Shown one piece after another: positions 18,381 through 25,352 of a DNA stretch of 64,000 nucleotides. The notes under the pieces are model-generated. The model worked only from the letters and a program-made list of their open reading frames with translations, made no database searches and was not told the origin of the DNA. A program made the translations under genes and the position numbers. How positions within the stretch are numbered: the first letter of the stretch is position 1; each line of letters opens with the position of its first letter. The stretch is from Bryobacterales bacterium (GTDB lineage: Bacteria > Acidobacteriota > Terriglobia > Bryobacterales > Bryobacteraceae), in assembly GCA_020846745.1 (NCBI GenBank), contig JADLDI010000060.1:62001-126000 (forward strand). The letters are read 5' to 3'.

Positions 18381-18920
18381 TTACTCGCCGTTGCGCTTCT
18401 CGACGCGCAAATTGTTCGTGACGCCGAAAACGCCCGACACGCCGTTGGCCTGGATGTTGGCAATGTTCTTGTCGCCTTCGTTTGCAACGACACCTTCCAG
18501 GGTGACGTTCCCGTTCCGCACAATAATATGGATAGGCGGGACGGCTTGCAATGCATATCGGTTGAGCGCTGTATGTCCGTAGATGGCGCGATAGACGGCC
18601 AGCCGGATCCGGTCGTCGTTAGGCGACAGCGGCAGAACTTCGATGTCATTCTTTACCCGCTCGACGCCTTCGATCTTTTTCACAACGTTTTCAGCATCCG
18701 ATTTGAGAGTCGGACGAGACACCTGGCCGAGCAGTGTCACCGTTCCATCATTCTCAATCCGGTACGCCAGGTTGTCGAATACGCCATAGTAGGGCAACAT
18801 CACTAACTCATGGCGGACCTCGCGGATGAGCCGTTCCCTGCCACGATCGTTCGACTGCGGAACGGCAGCGGCGCCGGCCGCGACAACAGCAGCGATTGCA
18901 AACACTATCCAGTTCTTCAT
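18381..18920 (-). CDS. Periplasmic BON-domain protein (two BON repeats)
   Basis: A 179-residue protein with a signal peptide (MKNWIVFAIAAVVAAGAAAVP) and two BON domains. The first contains GTVTLLGQVSRPTLKSDAENVVKKIEGV, shown in part by the GTVTLLGQV motif, and the second has NGNVTLEGVVANEGDKN. BON domains (OsmY-like) bind phospholipid membranes and are typical of envelope stress. I chose ATG 18920 over the open extension to 19028 because it places the signal peptide at the N-terminus, with GAGG 9 nt upstream. A sigma-54-type promoter lies at 18975-18990. Confidence 0.88.
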   Translation of the reverse strand: MKNWIVFAIAAVVAAGAAAVPQSNDRGRERLIREVRHELVMLPYYGVFDNLAYRIENDGTVTLLGQVSRPTLKSDAENVVKKIEGVERVKNDIEVLPLSPNDDRIRLAVYRAIYGHTALNRYALQAVPPIHIIVRNGNVTLEGVVANEGDKNIANIQANGVSGVFGVTNNLRVEKRNGE

Positions 18921-18974
18921 GTCTTTGTACCTCGTGTAAGTAGTTGTGCTTGATGTTCGACCTAAGGCGTAAGG

Positions 18975-18990
18975 AGCATCCCGCCAGCCA
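18975..18990 (-). promoter_or_regulatory. Sigma-54-type promoter candidate for BON gene
   Basis: On the minus strand it reads TGGCTG-GCGGG-ATGCT, with the invariant GG and GC 10 nt apart (4 of 6 and 4 of 5 matches to TGGCAC-N5-TTGCW). The predicted start is about 44 nt before the BON ATG. This is one of the weaker members of the set. Confidence 0.4.
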
Positions 18991-19106
18991 TTTCGGACAG
19001 AGTTGGCAACAGCTTTATTACCAGTCATCTATCCGGCACTTCCGATCCCGCCTGGGATGGAAGAATTTTCCCGACAGGAAGTTCCGGCACCCCAGGTCTA
19101 AAGGCG

Positions 19107-19466
19107 TTAGGCGGCTTCGCGAAGCGTTTCGAACTGAGTACGGCTATCCGCTCTTTCCTGACAACGGACACAACGAGCAGCCCATGGAATCGCCTTGAGA
19201 CGGGCCGGCGCGATCGCCTGCTCGCAGTCTTCACAAACGCCGTAGGAGCCTTCTCGAAGCCGCTGCAAGGCGGCGTCGATTTTCCGAATTGTCTCGTTGT
19301 CGCGGTGAATGCGGGCGATCGCCAATTCGCGCTCGGACGATTGCTGCAACAGGTCCAGTTCGTCAGCGACACGTTCAATGTGAATCTCCTCGAGGTTCAC
19401 AACGGTACCGGTGAGTTCGGCTCTGCGGTTCATCAGGGCGGCCAAGCTTTGTTTAGTGTCGATCAT
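19107..19466 (-). CDS. DksA/TraR-type C4 zinc-finger protein
   Basis: A 119-residue protein: an N-terminal coiled coil of about 75 residues (repeated E/R/L, RRAELTGTVVNLEEIHIERVADELD region), then the C4 zinc finger YGVCEDCEQ...RCVRCQE. Proteins of this family insert a coiled coil into the RNA polymerase secondary channel and alter initiation under stress. The tip Asp-x-x-Asp of true DksA is not evident, so its effect may differ. ATG 19466 has GGAGGAA 9 nt upstream. A sigma-54-type promoter candidate lies at 19501-19516. Confidence 0.85.
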   Translation of the reverse strand: MIDTKQSLAALMNRRAELTGTVVNLEEIHIERVADELDLLQQSSERELAIARIHRDNETIRKIDAALQRLREGSYGVCEDCEQAIAPARLKAIPWAARCVRCQERADSRTQFETLREAA

Positions 19467-19500
19467 GTTTGTAAGTTCCTCCGTAGGTGCGATCCACTTG

Positions 19501-19516
19501 TGCACTTCACATACCA
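19501..19516 (-). promoter_or_regulatory. Sigma-54-type promoter candidate for DksA-like gene
   Basis: The minus strand reads TGGTAT-GTGAA-GTGCA, keeping GG-N10-GC. The transcript would start about 24 nt before the ATG and include the GGAGGAA ribosome site. A moderate match. Confidence 0.38.
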
Positions 19517-19593
19517 AACGTTTCACCCGCTGAAAAGGTGAAAAGACACGAACAAACTGCGGACTGCGAAATTGCCCTAGTGAAAAAAACGAA

Positions 19594-19620
19594 AGGCCGG
19601 GCCCCTCAGGGCACCGGCCT
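19594..19620 (-). terminator. Rho-independent terminator after csbD-like gene
   Basis: A stem AGGCCGG / CCGGCCT with a nested GCCC/GGGC helix. On the minus strand it is followed by TTTCG and a run of seven T. It lies 23 bp beyond the CsbD stop. Confidence 0.85.
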
Positions 19621-19642
19621 CAAGATTACGGCCTGACCGACG

Positions 19643-19873
19643 CTAGTACCGGCCAGCGGACTGCGTGGAGGACCGTTCGTAGCTGCTGTACCAGTCGTCC
19701 GCTTGACGCTCAGCCTCGTCCTTTGCAATGCCATAGCGTTCCTGCAGCTTACCTACGAGATACTCACGACGACCGTCAATCATATCCAAATCGTCGTCCG
19801 TAAGTTTTCCCCATTTCTCCTTGACGGTTCCCGTCATCTGCTTCCACTTACCTTCCACACGGTCCCAATTCAT
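19643..19873 (-). CDS. CsbD family stress protein
   Basis: A 76-residue CsbD-like protein: MNWDRVEGKWKQMTGTVKEKWGKLTDDDL is the family signature in its usual form (here cited by its start MNWDRVEGKWKQ and the GKLTDDDLD motif). It is small, hydrophilic and usually strongly induced in general stress; molecular function is unknown. The ATG at 19873 has AAGGAG 8 nt upstream. It has its own strong sigma-54-type promoter (19913-19928) and a terminator, so it is a single-gene unit divergent from the small membrane protein at 20015. Confidence 0.93.
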   Translation of the reverse strand: MNWDRVEGKWKQMTGTVKEKWGKLTDDDLDMIDGRREYLVGKLQERYGIAKDEAERQADDWYSSYERSSTQSAGRY

Positions 19874-19912
19874 CGCGTATCTCCTTTCGTGTCTTCGAAC
19901 GAGAAACCATAA

Positions 19913-19928
19913 TGCAGGTGGGGTGCCA
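19913..19928 (-). promoter_or_regulatory. Strong sigma-54 promoter for csbD-like gene
   Basis: The minus strand reads TGGCAC-CCCAC-CTGCA: full match to the -24 box and 4 of 5 in the -12 box. The predicted start is about 29 nt before the CsbD ATG. It is back to back with the plus-strand site at 19943-19959. Confidence 0.72.
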
Positions 19929-19942
19929 TGCGGGGTCCGGAA

Positions 19943-19959
19943 TTGGCCGCAAGTTTGCA
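19943..19959 (+). promoter_or_regulatory. Sigma-54 promoter for small membrane protein gene
   Basis: TTGGCCG-CAAGT-TTGCA: full -12 box match, GG-N10-GC kept. The predicted start is near 19970, 45 nt before the GTG at 20015. Confidence 0.68.
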
Positions 19960-20014
19960 TACGCAGACAGCAACCGGCAACTGAGCCGGAAGACTCTGAA
20001 GGAGGATACGTAAA

Positions 20015-20164
20015 GTGCTTTGGACATTAGCTGTTTTGCTTGCGGTTCTGTGGCTGGTTGGGATGGTCACATCCTACACGCTCTCGGGATTTATCCACAT
20101 TCTGCTTTTTCTGGCCATCGCTGCGGTTCTCATCCGCCTGTTCACAGGCAGAGCTGCCGTTTAG
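20015..20164 (+). CDS. Lmo0937-like small membrane protein (49 aa)
   Basis: A 49-residue protein starting with GTG, with GGAGG (20001-20005) 9 nt upstream. Two hydrophobic helices, about 1-20 (MLWTLAVLLAVLWLVGMVTS) and 25-42 (IHILLFLAIAAVLIRLF), match the Lmo0937-type family of tiny membrane proteins common near stress genes. Function unknown. It is probably co-transcribed with the 57-residue gene 36 bp downstream from the sigma-54-type promoter at 19943-19959. Confidence 0.82.
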   Translation: MLWTLAVLLAVLWLVGMVTSYTLSGFIHILLFLAIAAVLIRLFTGRAAV

Positions 20165-20200
20165 CGTTGGCCTGGCCGGATACGACACGGGAGGGTAGCC

Positions 20201-20374
20201 ATGCAGTTGAATAGAGAAGGCCTTGAAGGCAAACGTTATCGCCGGAACGGTGTTGCTTTGATAGTCAGCTACGTGGCCGCCCTCATGATGGTGGCCACGT
20301 TAGCGGCGGTGGGCGACGATTCCACGCTGCCCGGTGCAGAGATAACAGTCGCCGGGGTGGTGGGGCCGAGATAA
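20201..20374 (+). CDS. Hypothetical small membrane protein (57 aa)
   Basis: A 57-residue protein with a good ribosome site (GGGAGGG, 5 nt before ATG 20201). A basic N-terminus (NREGLEGKRYRRNG) leads to one hydrophobic segment (VALIVSYVAALMMVATLAAV), so it is a likely single-pass membrane protein with a short external tail. No family recognised. It follows the Lmo0937-like gene and ends 1 bp before the convergent regulator gene. Confidence 0.6.
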   Translation: MQLNREGLEGKRYRRNGVALIVSYVAALMMVATLAAVGDDSTLPGAEITVAGVVGPR

Positions 20375-20375
20375 G

Positions 20376-21845
20376 TTACACTGTCTCGAGCGCCTGCTCG
20401 CCGCTTTGGTCGCGTTCGGAATATTCCTTCAACTTCATATGAAGGGTCCTGACGCTGATCCCCAGAATGTCGGCGGCGCGGGTTTTGTTGTTCTTTGTAT
20501 GATTCAGCGTGATCCGGATGAGCGCTTCTTCCGCTTCCGGAATGGAAGTGCCGACGGGCAGGCGAAGGACGCTCGGTTCCTCAGGCGCGGGGGCCGGAGT
20601 AGGTTTCTTGCGGAATGGCGCGGGCAGATGATGGGGAGCGATCAACTTGTCGCCCGCCAGAATCACGGCCCGTTCCAGCACATTGCGCAACTCACGCACG
20701 TTTCCCGGCCAGTTGTACTGCTGAAAAGCTTCCATTACCTCGGGCTCGACGCCGCTGACGCGACAGTCGTGCTTTTCGTTCAAGCCTTCAATCATCGCCT
20801 CGGTCAGCACCGAAAGGTCTTCTTTGTGATTCCGAAGCGGCGGGATATGCAAATGGAAGACATTCAGGCGGTAAAAGAGGTCTTCACGGAGTTGCCCTTG
20901 TTGAAGGGCGGCCTGCGGGTCGCGATTGGTAGCGGCCAGGATACGGACATTGACCGCCGTCTCTGTTTTTCCGCCGAGACGCCGCACACGTGAATCTTCT
21001 AGCACACGCAGCAACTTAGCTTGCGTGTGGATCGGCATCTCGCCGAGTTCGTCGAGCAGCAGTGTTCCCCTGTCGGCGCGTTCGATACAGCCGATTCGAC
21101 GTTCTTGCGCGCCCGTGAAAGCTCCGCGCTCATGCCCGAATAGTTCACTCTCAATGAGCGTTTCAGGCAACGCCGCACAGTTTACCGGCACAAACGGCCC
21201 ATCGCGCCGCTCGCTTAACGCGTGAATGGCGCGCGATACCATCTCTTTTCCGGTCCCACTTTCGCCTGTTATCAAGACCGGAGCGCGTGTCGGAGCAACC
21301 TGCCGGATAAGTGCAAACAATTCCTGCATCGGGCGAGACTGGCCCACCAGACCCACCAGCACGCCTTTTTGTGCAAGCTCATGGCGTAGCGCATAATTCT
21401 CATTACTGAGACGACCTTGCAGAGCCGCCCTGTCGATCAGAACTTGCAGTGCGTCAGCCGAGATAGGTTTCTCGACAAACCAGTAAGCACCCAGATCTTT
21501 GACCGTAGCAACGGCTTTTTCAAGCGTGCCAAAGCCGGTCAAGGTAATGGCCGGGGGAGCGGAAGGAATTTCGCGCAGGCTTCGAAGCAGTTCAAAACCG
21601 TCCATGCGCGGCATGATGAGATCGGTAACGATGACTTCCGGCCGGAAACCCTCTACTTTTTCAAGGGCTTCGCGACCATCGCCGGCGGTCTCGACAAGGT
21701 AGCCCGTGCTGCGCAGCGAACGTACGATAGGCAACAGATCCAAATCACTGTCGTCCACCAACAACACCCGTACGGGTTTTTGCTCCTCCTGATTCACTAC
21801 CACGATGGTATCAGGCCGAAAAAATAAAGCGACTCGGAAGGACAT
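20376..21845 (-). CDS. NtrC-family sigma-54-dependent response regulator
   Basis: A 489-residue protein with three domains. The receiver covers about 24-140 (VRVLLVDDSDLD, phosphoacceptor Asp in VIVTDLIMPRMDG, KPIS). The AAA+ activator domain covers about 165-405, with Walker A GESGTGKE, an intact sigma-54-contacting GAFTGA loop and Walker B GTLLLDELGEM. A Fis-type helix-turn-helix lies at about 445-480 (KTRAADILGISVRTLHMKLKEY). It should bind upstream activating sites and drive sigma-54 polymerase at the promoters found around it. The first residues may not be translated: GTG codons just before VNQEEQKP are equally good starts. Confidence 0.95.
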   Translation of the reverse strand: MSFRVALFFRPDTIVVVNQEEQKPVRVLLVDDSDLDLLPIVRSLRSTGYLVETAGDGREALEKVEGFRPEVIVTDLIMPRMDGFELLRSLREIPSAPPAITLTGFGTLEKAVATVKDLGAYWFVEKPISADALQVLIDRAALQGRLSNENYALRHELAQKGVLVGLVGQSRPMQELFALIRQVAPTRAPVLITGESGTGKEMVSRAIHALSERRDGPFVPVNCAALPETLIESELFGHERGAFTGAQERRIGCIERADRGTLLLDELGEMPIHTQAKLLRVLEDSRVRRLGGKTETAVNVRILAATNRDPQAALQQGQLREDLFYRLNVFHLHIPPLRNHKEDLSVLTEAMIEGLNEKHDCRVSGVEPEVMEAFQQYNWPGNVRELRNVLERAVILAGDKLIAPHHLPAPFRKKPTPAPAPEEPSVLRLPVGTSIPEAEEALIRITLNHTKNNKTRAADILGISVRTLHMKLKEYSERDQSGEQALETV

Positions 21846-21888
21846 CTATTTGTATTTAATTGTACATAGTACCTGAGCCCGTCTCGTT

Positions 21889-21905
21889 TAGGCAAGGAAG
21901 TTGCT
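21889..21905 (+). promoter_or_regulatory. Sigma-54-type promoter candidate for response regulator gene
   Basis: TAGGCAA-GGAAG-TTGCT: full -12 box, weaker -24 box, GG-N10-GC kept. The start would be near 21916, giving an 11-nt leader containing GGAG before ATG 21927. Confidence 0.5.
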
Positions 21906-21926
21906 CAACACGACGGTTGGAGACGT

Positions 21927-22370
21927 ATGGGTGCCGCCGACGTGAAGAAAGTGCTGCTTGTTGAAGATGATCCGCTCGATGTGACGTTGATCCGGCGCGC
22001 ACTGAGCCGGACGAACTTTGAGTTTGAACTTCGGGTGATAGATGACGGCGAGCAGGCCATCAATTTCGCCAGGCAGCACGTGCCGGGAGCGTGGACACCA
22101 GACTTGATCCTGCTGGATCTGAATTTGCCGCGGCGGTTGGGCGGCGAGGTGCTGGAGGTGTTCAAAGCGCATCCCAAACTCCGGGTGGTTCCCGTCGTCG
22201 TATTGACATCATCGGACGCCAACAGCGACATACTTAACGCTTACAGCAGCGGCGCCAGCAGTTACGTGCGCAAACCGTTTTCGATCGACTCGATTGACGA
22301 TTTGGTTCGTACACTTCAGCACTACTGGTTTGAGCTGGTGATTCTCCCGTCGCGTGCGGAACGGTTATAA
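21927..22370 (+). CDS. Single-domain response regulator (Rcp1/CheY-like)
   Basis: A 147-residue receiver-only protein: acidic pair in KKVLLVEDDPLD, phosphoacceptor in LILLDLNLPRRLG, Ser/Thr switch VVLTSSDA and Lys in VRKPF. It resembles the regulator at 7597-8184. GGAG precedes the ATG. It sits 9 bp before the histidine kinase gene, so the two are an operon and likely partners; with no output domain it may hand phosphate to the neighbouring NtrC-type regulator or act by binding. Confidence 0.9.
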   Translation: MGAADVKKVLLVEDDPLDVTLIRRALSRTNFEFELRVIDDGEQAINFARQHVPGAWTPDLILLDLNLPRRLGGEVLEVFKAHPKLRVVPVVVLTSSDANSDILNAYSSGASSYVRKPFSIDSIDDLVRTLQHYWFELVILPSRAERL

Positions 22371-22379
22371 AGCTAGTAG

Positions 22380-23258
22380 ATGCCCTCATCAGCAGTTGGC
22401 TGTTCGAATCAACGGGAAGCTGAAATCCGCGTGCTCCTAGCCGCCGACGCAGCAACAGACACGATTGTCCAATCGGACCCGCACCTGGAGGCGAGTTGGG
22501 GCTTACCGGGCGGATTACGCGGAATGTCTCTGAGTAAGTTGTTCGAAGCGGAGACACCGCGTGAAGCATTGCTACGGCACACGCTAGGTGAGTTTGTGTA
22601 TACGGCGACGCACGACTTGAAGTCGCCTATGCGGCACCTTGCGCTGATGGTGAACATGCTTCGGGCTGACTTGAAGGACACCTGCCCGGAGGGGTCGCGC
22701 GACCTGTTGGATGGGATTGAGCGGGCGGCGCACAAAGCCATGCACCTTTTGCAGCGGCTGCAGGTTTATGCGGAAACAGTTACCGAAACACCCGAGGTAC
22801 AGCCTGAGGTGGATCTTGGTGAAGTAATCAGACGTGCGCTCGACGCGGCGCGGCTCGACGCCGATACCGGAACCATCACGGGCAACGTGCCGGATCTGCA
22901 CGGAACCGTGATCGCCGATCCGGCGCGCCTCGAGCTGGTATTTGTGCAACTCTTCAATAACGCCGTCCAATATCGAGGGAAGCAGCGGTTATCAGTATCG
23001 GTGGTGGCTGAAAGAGTGGGGCCTGACTGGAAGATCAGCGTGGCCGACAATGGGCTCGGAATTGAAGCGCAAGACGCCGATCGGTTGTTTCGCCCGTTTC
23101 GGCGATTGCACTCTGAACGGATTAGCGGGTCGGGTTTCGGGCTTGCCATCTGTCAGGCAGCGATGGTGCAGCAGGCGGGAAGCATCCGTTTCGACGCAAG
23201 CCATCGTCCCGGCGCCCGGTTTGTCGTAAAGATCCCGGCGTCCACCCACCAACATTAA
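22380..23258 (+). CDS. Soluble histidine kinase
   Basis: A 292-residue kinase without membrane segments. The H-box is FVYTATHDLKSPMRHL (phospho-His), then the dimerisation helices, N-box LFNNAVQY, G1 DNGLGI and G2 SGFGLAIC. A short, divergent N-terminal sensor region of about 70 residues carries no recognised PAS or GAF fold. The H-box and ATPase order resembles bacteriophytochrome-type kinases that pair with Rcp1-like receivers, matching the gene just upstream. Its 3' end overlaps the convergent TPR gene by 4 bp. Confidence 0.9.
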   Translation: MPSSAVGCSNQREAEIRVLLAADAATDTIVQSDPHLEASWGLPGGLRGMSLSKLFEAETPREALLRHTLGEFVYTATHDLKSPMRHLALMVNMLRADLKDTCPEGSRDLLDGIERAAHKAMHLLQRLQVYAETVTETPEVQPEVDLGEVIRRALDAARLDADTGTITGNVPDLHGTVIADPARLELVFVQLFNNAVQYRGKQRLSVSVVAERVGPDWKISVADNGLGIEAQDADRLFRPFRRLHSERISGSGFGLAICQAAMVQQAGSIRFDASHRPGARFVVKIPASTHQH

Positions 23259-23863
23259 CGGCGGGCGGCCAGGATTTCCTTTGCGCGCGCGGCGTCTGGG
23301 GAGTTGGGCTGCTTTTTGAGAAACTGCTCCAGGTGGCGTCGCATTTCTTGAGACTTGTTGAGGTGTTGGTAGGCGATACCCAAGTGCAGGTGCGCATAGT
23401 CGTTGTCCGGATTGCGCTGGAGCGCTTTCTTCAAGTAATCGACAGCGGCTGCATACTGTTTCTGTCCTGACGCCAGCAGCCCACGGTAATAGGGCAGTTC
23501 CGGATTTTCCGGGTTGATCCGCGCCGCATCGTTGAGTGCCGCTTGGGCGTCATCGAACTTTTCGTCGTGAAGATAGACGCGGGCGAGCGCGATCTTTATA
23601 CGGTCCTGTTTTCCGTCCAACTTATTGGCGAGCGTCAGCTCTTGCCTGGCTGTATCCCATTTGTCCTGTTCGAGAGCAGCGCGGCCGTGATAGTAATGGT
23701 CTTGTGGATTGCGCGGATCGGTTGCGGTGATGGCGGCGTAGGCCGCTTCCGCCTCGGCCCACTTCTTGGCTTCGAAGAGTGCGTAAGCGCGGGCACGCGC
23801 CGGATCTTCAGCCAATAGCGGCCCGCCCGCCAGCGCTGCGAAGATGAGAGTGCGCCTGGTCAT
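23255..23863 (-). CDS. Exported TPR-repeat protein
   Basis: A 202-residue protein with a signal-like start (MTRRTLIFAALAGGPLLAEDP) and about five tetratricopeptide repeats covering the rest (for example NPQDHYYHGRAALEQDKWDT and NPDNDYAHLHLGIAYQHLNK). It is probably a periplasmic scaffold. I chose ATG 23863 because it places the signal peptide first; the open frame runs on to 23962. A strong sigma-54-type site (23879-23894) would give a leader of only about 5 nt. Confidence 0.82.
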   Translation of the reverse strand: MTRRTLIFAALAGGPLLAEDPARARAYALFEAKKWAEAEAAYAAITATDPRNPQDHYYHGRAALEQDKWDTARQELTLANKLDGKQDRIKIALARVYLHDEKFDDAQAALNDAARINPENPELPYYRGLLASGQKQYAAAVDYLKKALQRNPDNDYAHLHLGIAYQHLNKSQEMRRHLEQFLKKQPNSPDAARAKEILAARR

Positions 23864-23878
23864 ACCTCTGAATGTGGT

Positions 23879-23894
23879 AGCACGCACAGTGCCA
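23879..23894 (-). promoter_or_regulatory. Strong sigma-54 promoter motif for TPR gene
   Basis: The minus strand reads TGGCAC-TGTGC-GTGCT: full -24 box, 4 of 5 in the -12 box. The inferred start is about 5 nt before ATG 23863, so the transcript would be nearly leaderless. Confidence 0.6.
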
Positions 23895-24021
23895 TGACCG
23901 AGACGTTTTTTCCGCATAGAGAACCAGCAAAAAACGCAAAAACTTCCCGTAGGAGCTTCCACCGGACTGGACGAAATCGCCTGCGACGGGTTCGGCTGTT
24001 GATAACTGGCCGCTTATCGCT

Positions 24022-24038
24022 TTGGCGAACCGATTGCG
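24022..24038 (+). promoter_or_regulatory. Sigma-54 promoter for YtxH-like gene
   Basis: TTGGCGA-ACCGA-TTGCG keeps GG-N10-GC and TTGC. The predicted start is near 24049, 38 nt before the ATG at 24087 and upstream of its AGAGGAG ribosome site. Confidence 0.6.
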
Positions 24039-24086
24039 ATAGTGAAAGCGGATCGAACCGCTAAGGATCAAGAGGAGAACACAAAG

Positions 24087-24446
24087 ATGCACACCTACGA
24101 TGAAGACGTAATGTCGTACGATCAAACCGGGAGTTCGATGTCGTCGGCAGGGTATTTCTTCCTAGGCCTCGGCGTTGGCGCCGCGGTGGCGATGCTGTTT
24201 GCGCCGCGTAGCGGAGCTGAAACTCGACAGGCAATCTCTGATGGAGTTAACACCGGCAGCCGTTGGGTGACCGACAAATCTCGCGAAGTGGCGGATAAAG
24301 CTTCGAAGGCAATGTCTTCCGGGCGTGAGATGTTACAGCATCGTCAGGAACAGGTTGCGGCAGCAGTCGATGCCGGGCGCCAGGCTTATCGTGAAGCGAC
24401 GTCGCGTCATTCTTACCAAGGCGGCTATCAGGAAGGTCAGTCCTGA
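24087..24446 (+). CDS. YtxH domain stress protein
   Basis: A 119-residue protein with the YtxH signature: a glycine-rich transmembrane helix directly before a charged amphipathic region (GYFFLGLGVGAAVAMLFAPRSGAETR). The C-terminal half is a long helix rich in A, E, K and R (DKSREVADKASKAMSSGREML). It is probably inner-membrane-anchored with a cytosolic coiled coil; general-stress-associated, function unknown. ATG 24087 has AGAGGAG 9 nt upstream. It is co-directional with the lipoprotein gene 75 bp downstream, and a terminator follows that gene. Confidence 0.85.
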   Translation: MHTYDEDVMSYDQTGSSMSSAGYFFLGLGVGAAVAMLFAPRSGAETRQAISDGVNTGSRWVTDKSREVADKASKAMSSGREMLQHRQEQVAAAVDAGRQAYREATSRHSYQGGYQEGQS

Positions 24447-24521
24447 AGTTTGGGGTGAAACCGCGGCGGACATTGCCTGCCAAGGGCCGGTTCGCCGCGG
24501 TTGAATAAGCCTGGGGGAATC

Positions 24522-24833
24522 ATGAAACTTCTAACAATGGCTGCAATGTGCACTTTGCTTTTTCTGGCTGGATGCAGCCGCGATAACGGGACTGAGGTGC
24601 GCAGAGAACGGACCGAAGAAAAGGTGGGAGATCGCGCGGAACGAGCCGGGGAAAGAGCCGGACGGGCCACTGACCGGGCAATTGAAGAGGCTCGCGAGGC
24701 CGGCCGTGATGCGGGTGAAGCGGCTCGCGAGACGGGACGCCGGATTAAGGAAGGCGCACGCGATTTGACGCACGACGCCGCGGAAGCGGTTGAGCGAGGA
24801 GCGGCCAAGGTTAAAGAGAAGACTCGACGGTAG
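24522..24833 (+). CDS. Small helical lipoprotein, Ala/Arg/Glu-rich repeats
   Basis: A 103-residue lipoprotein with lipobox LAGC (MKLLTMAAMCTLLFLAGC). The mature chain is almost wholly charged helix with an 11-residue-like periodicity (RAERAGERAGRATDRAIEEA, then GRDAGEAARETGRR), like Lea-type or apolipoprotein-type amphipathic helices that lie on membranes. It may tether envelope layers. GGGGGAA precedes the ATG at 24522. No named family recognised. Confidence 0.65.
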   Translation: MKLLTMAAMCTLLFLAGCSRDNGTEVRRERTEEKVGDRAERAGERAGRATDRAIEEAREAGRDAGEAARETGRRIKEGARDLTHDAAEAVERGAAKVKEKTRR

Positions 24834-24865
24834 AGTCGGGCAGCAGCGGATAAGTGGTTTACGGT

Positions 24866-24898
24866 ACGGGCCGGGCGCAAGCTCAGCCCGTCTTTTTT
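24866..24898 (+). terminator. Rho-independent terminator after lipoprotein gene
   Basis: Stem ACGGGC / GCCCGT enclosing GGGC-GCAA-GCTC (a GNRA tetraloop), then C and six T. It ends the YtxH-lipoprotein unit. Confidence 0.88.
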
Positions 24899-24972
24899 GT
24901 AGCCGGACGAGTCGGTAACTGAGTGTTCTGGTCGTGTGTCAATCAGTGATCGAAATCGTAAGGAGGTCGACG

Positions 24973-25122
24973 ATGGCTCACTGTCCCGTGTGCGGTATGG
25001 AAGTGGAAGAAAACGGGCCCCAGAGTTCCTACAACGGCTCAACGTTTGTGTTCTGCTCGGATCAATGCAAGCAGGACTTCGACCGAGACCCATCGCGTTT
25101 CGTCGAGCAGGCGCAGGACTGA
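24973..25122 (+). CDS. YHS domain protein (49 aa)
   Basis: A 49-residue protein consisting only of a YHS domain: CPVCGMEV and FCSDQCKQDF provide the paired cysteines that bind a metal in this family, often copper or iron. AGGAGG lies 6 nt before ATG 24973. Free-standing YHS proteins are often linked to metal handling. It follows a terminator, so it has its own promoter, which I could not place. Confidence 0.88.
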   Translation: MAHCPVCGMEVEENGPQSSYNGSTFVFCSDQCKQDFDRDPSRFVEQAQD

Positions 25123-25310
25123 ACCTTCGCTCAATGCTTTCTGACAGGCCGTCGGCCAGGGGGAGCGACGGAGTGCAACGCGAAGCGGGGGTTCCTTCGT
25201 CGGGTCGCAGTGGGCCGAGACCCATCGCTTACGCTCGGGCGCAGAATCGGGAGTGGTGCGATATACCAGCCCTTTAATGCCCTAGTGCGCGCCAATCGAA
25301 GGTTACGAGT

Positions 25311-25327
25311 TTGGCACCTGCGCTGCT
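25311..25327 (+). promoter_or_regulatory. Strong sigma-54 promoter for transglycosylase / pyruvate oxidase operon
   Basis: TTGGCAC-CTGCG-CTGCT: full -24 box, 4 of 5 in the -12 box. The predicted start is near 25338, directly before AGGAG (25340-25344) and ATG 25353. Confidence 0.68.
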
Positions 25328-25352
25328 CAACATCCACTCAGGAGCGAGGGCG

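Noticed and set aside
19045..19058. Terminator hairpin ATCCC-GCCT-GGGAT between the DksA-like and BON genes
   Set aside because: Short stem and no T run on the strand transcribed.
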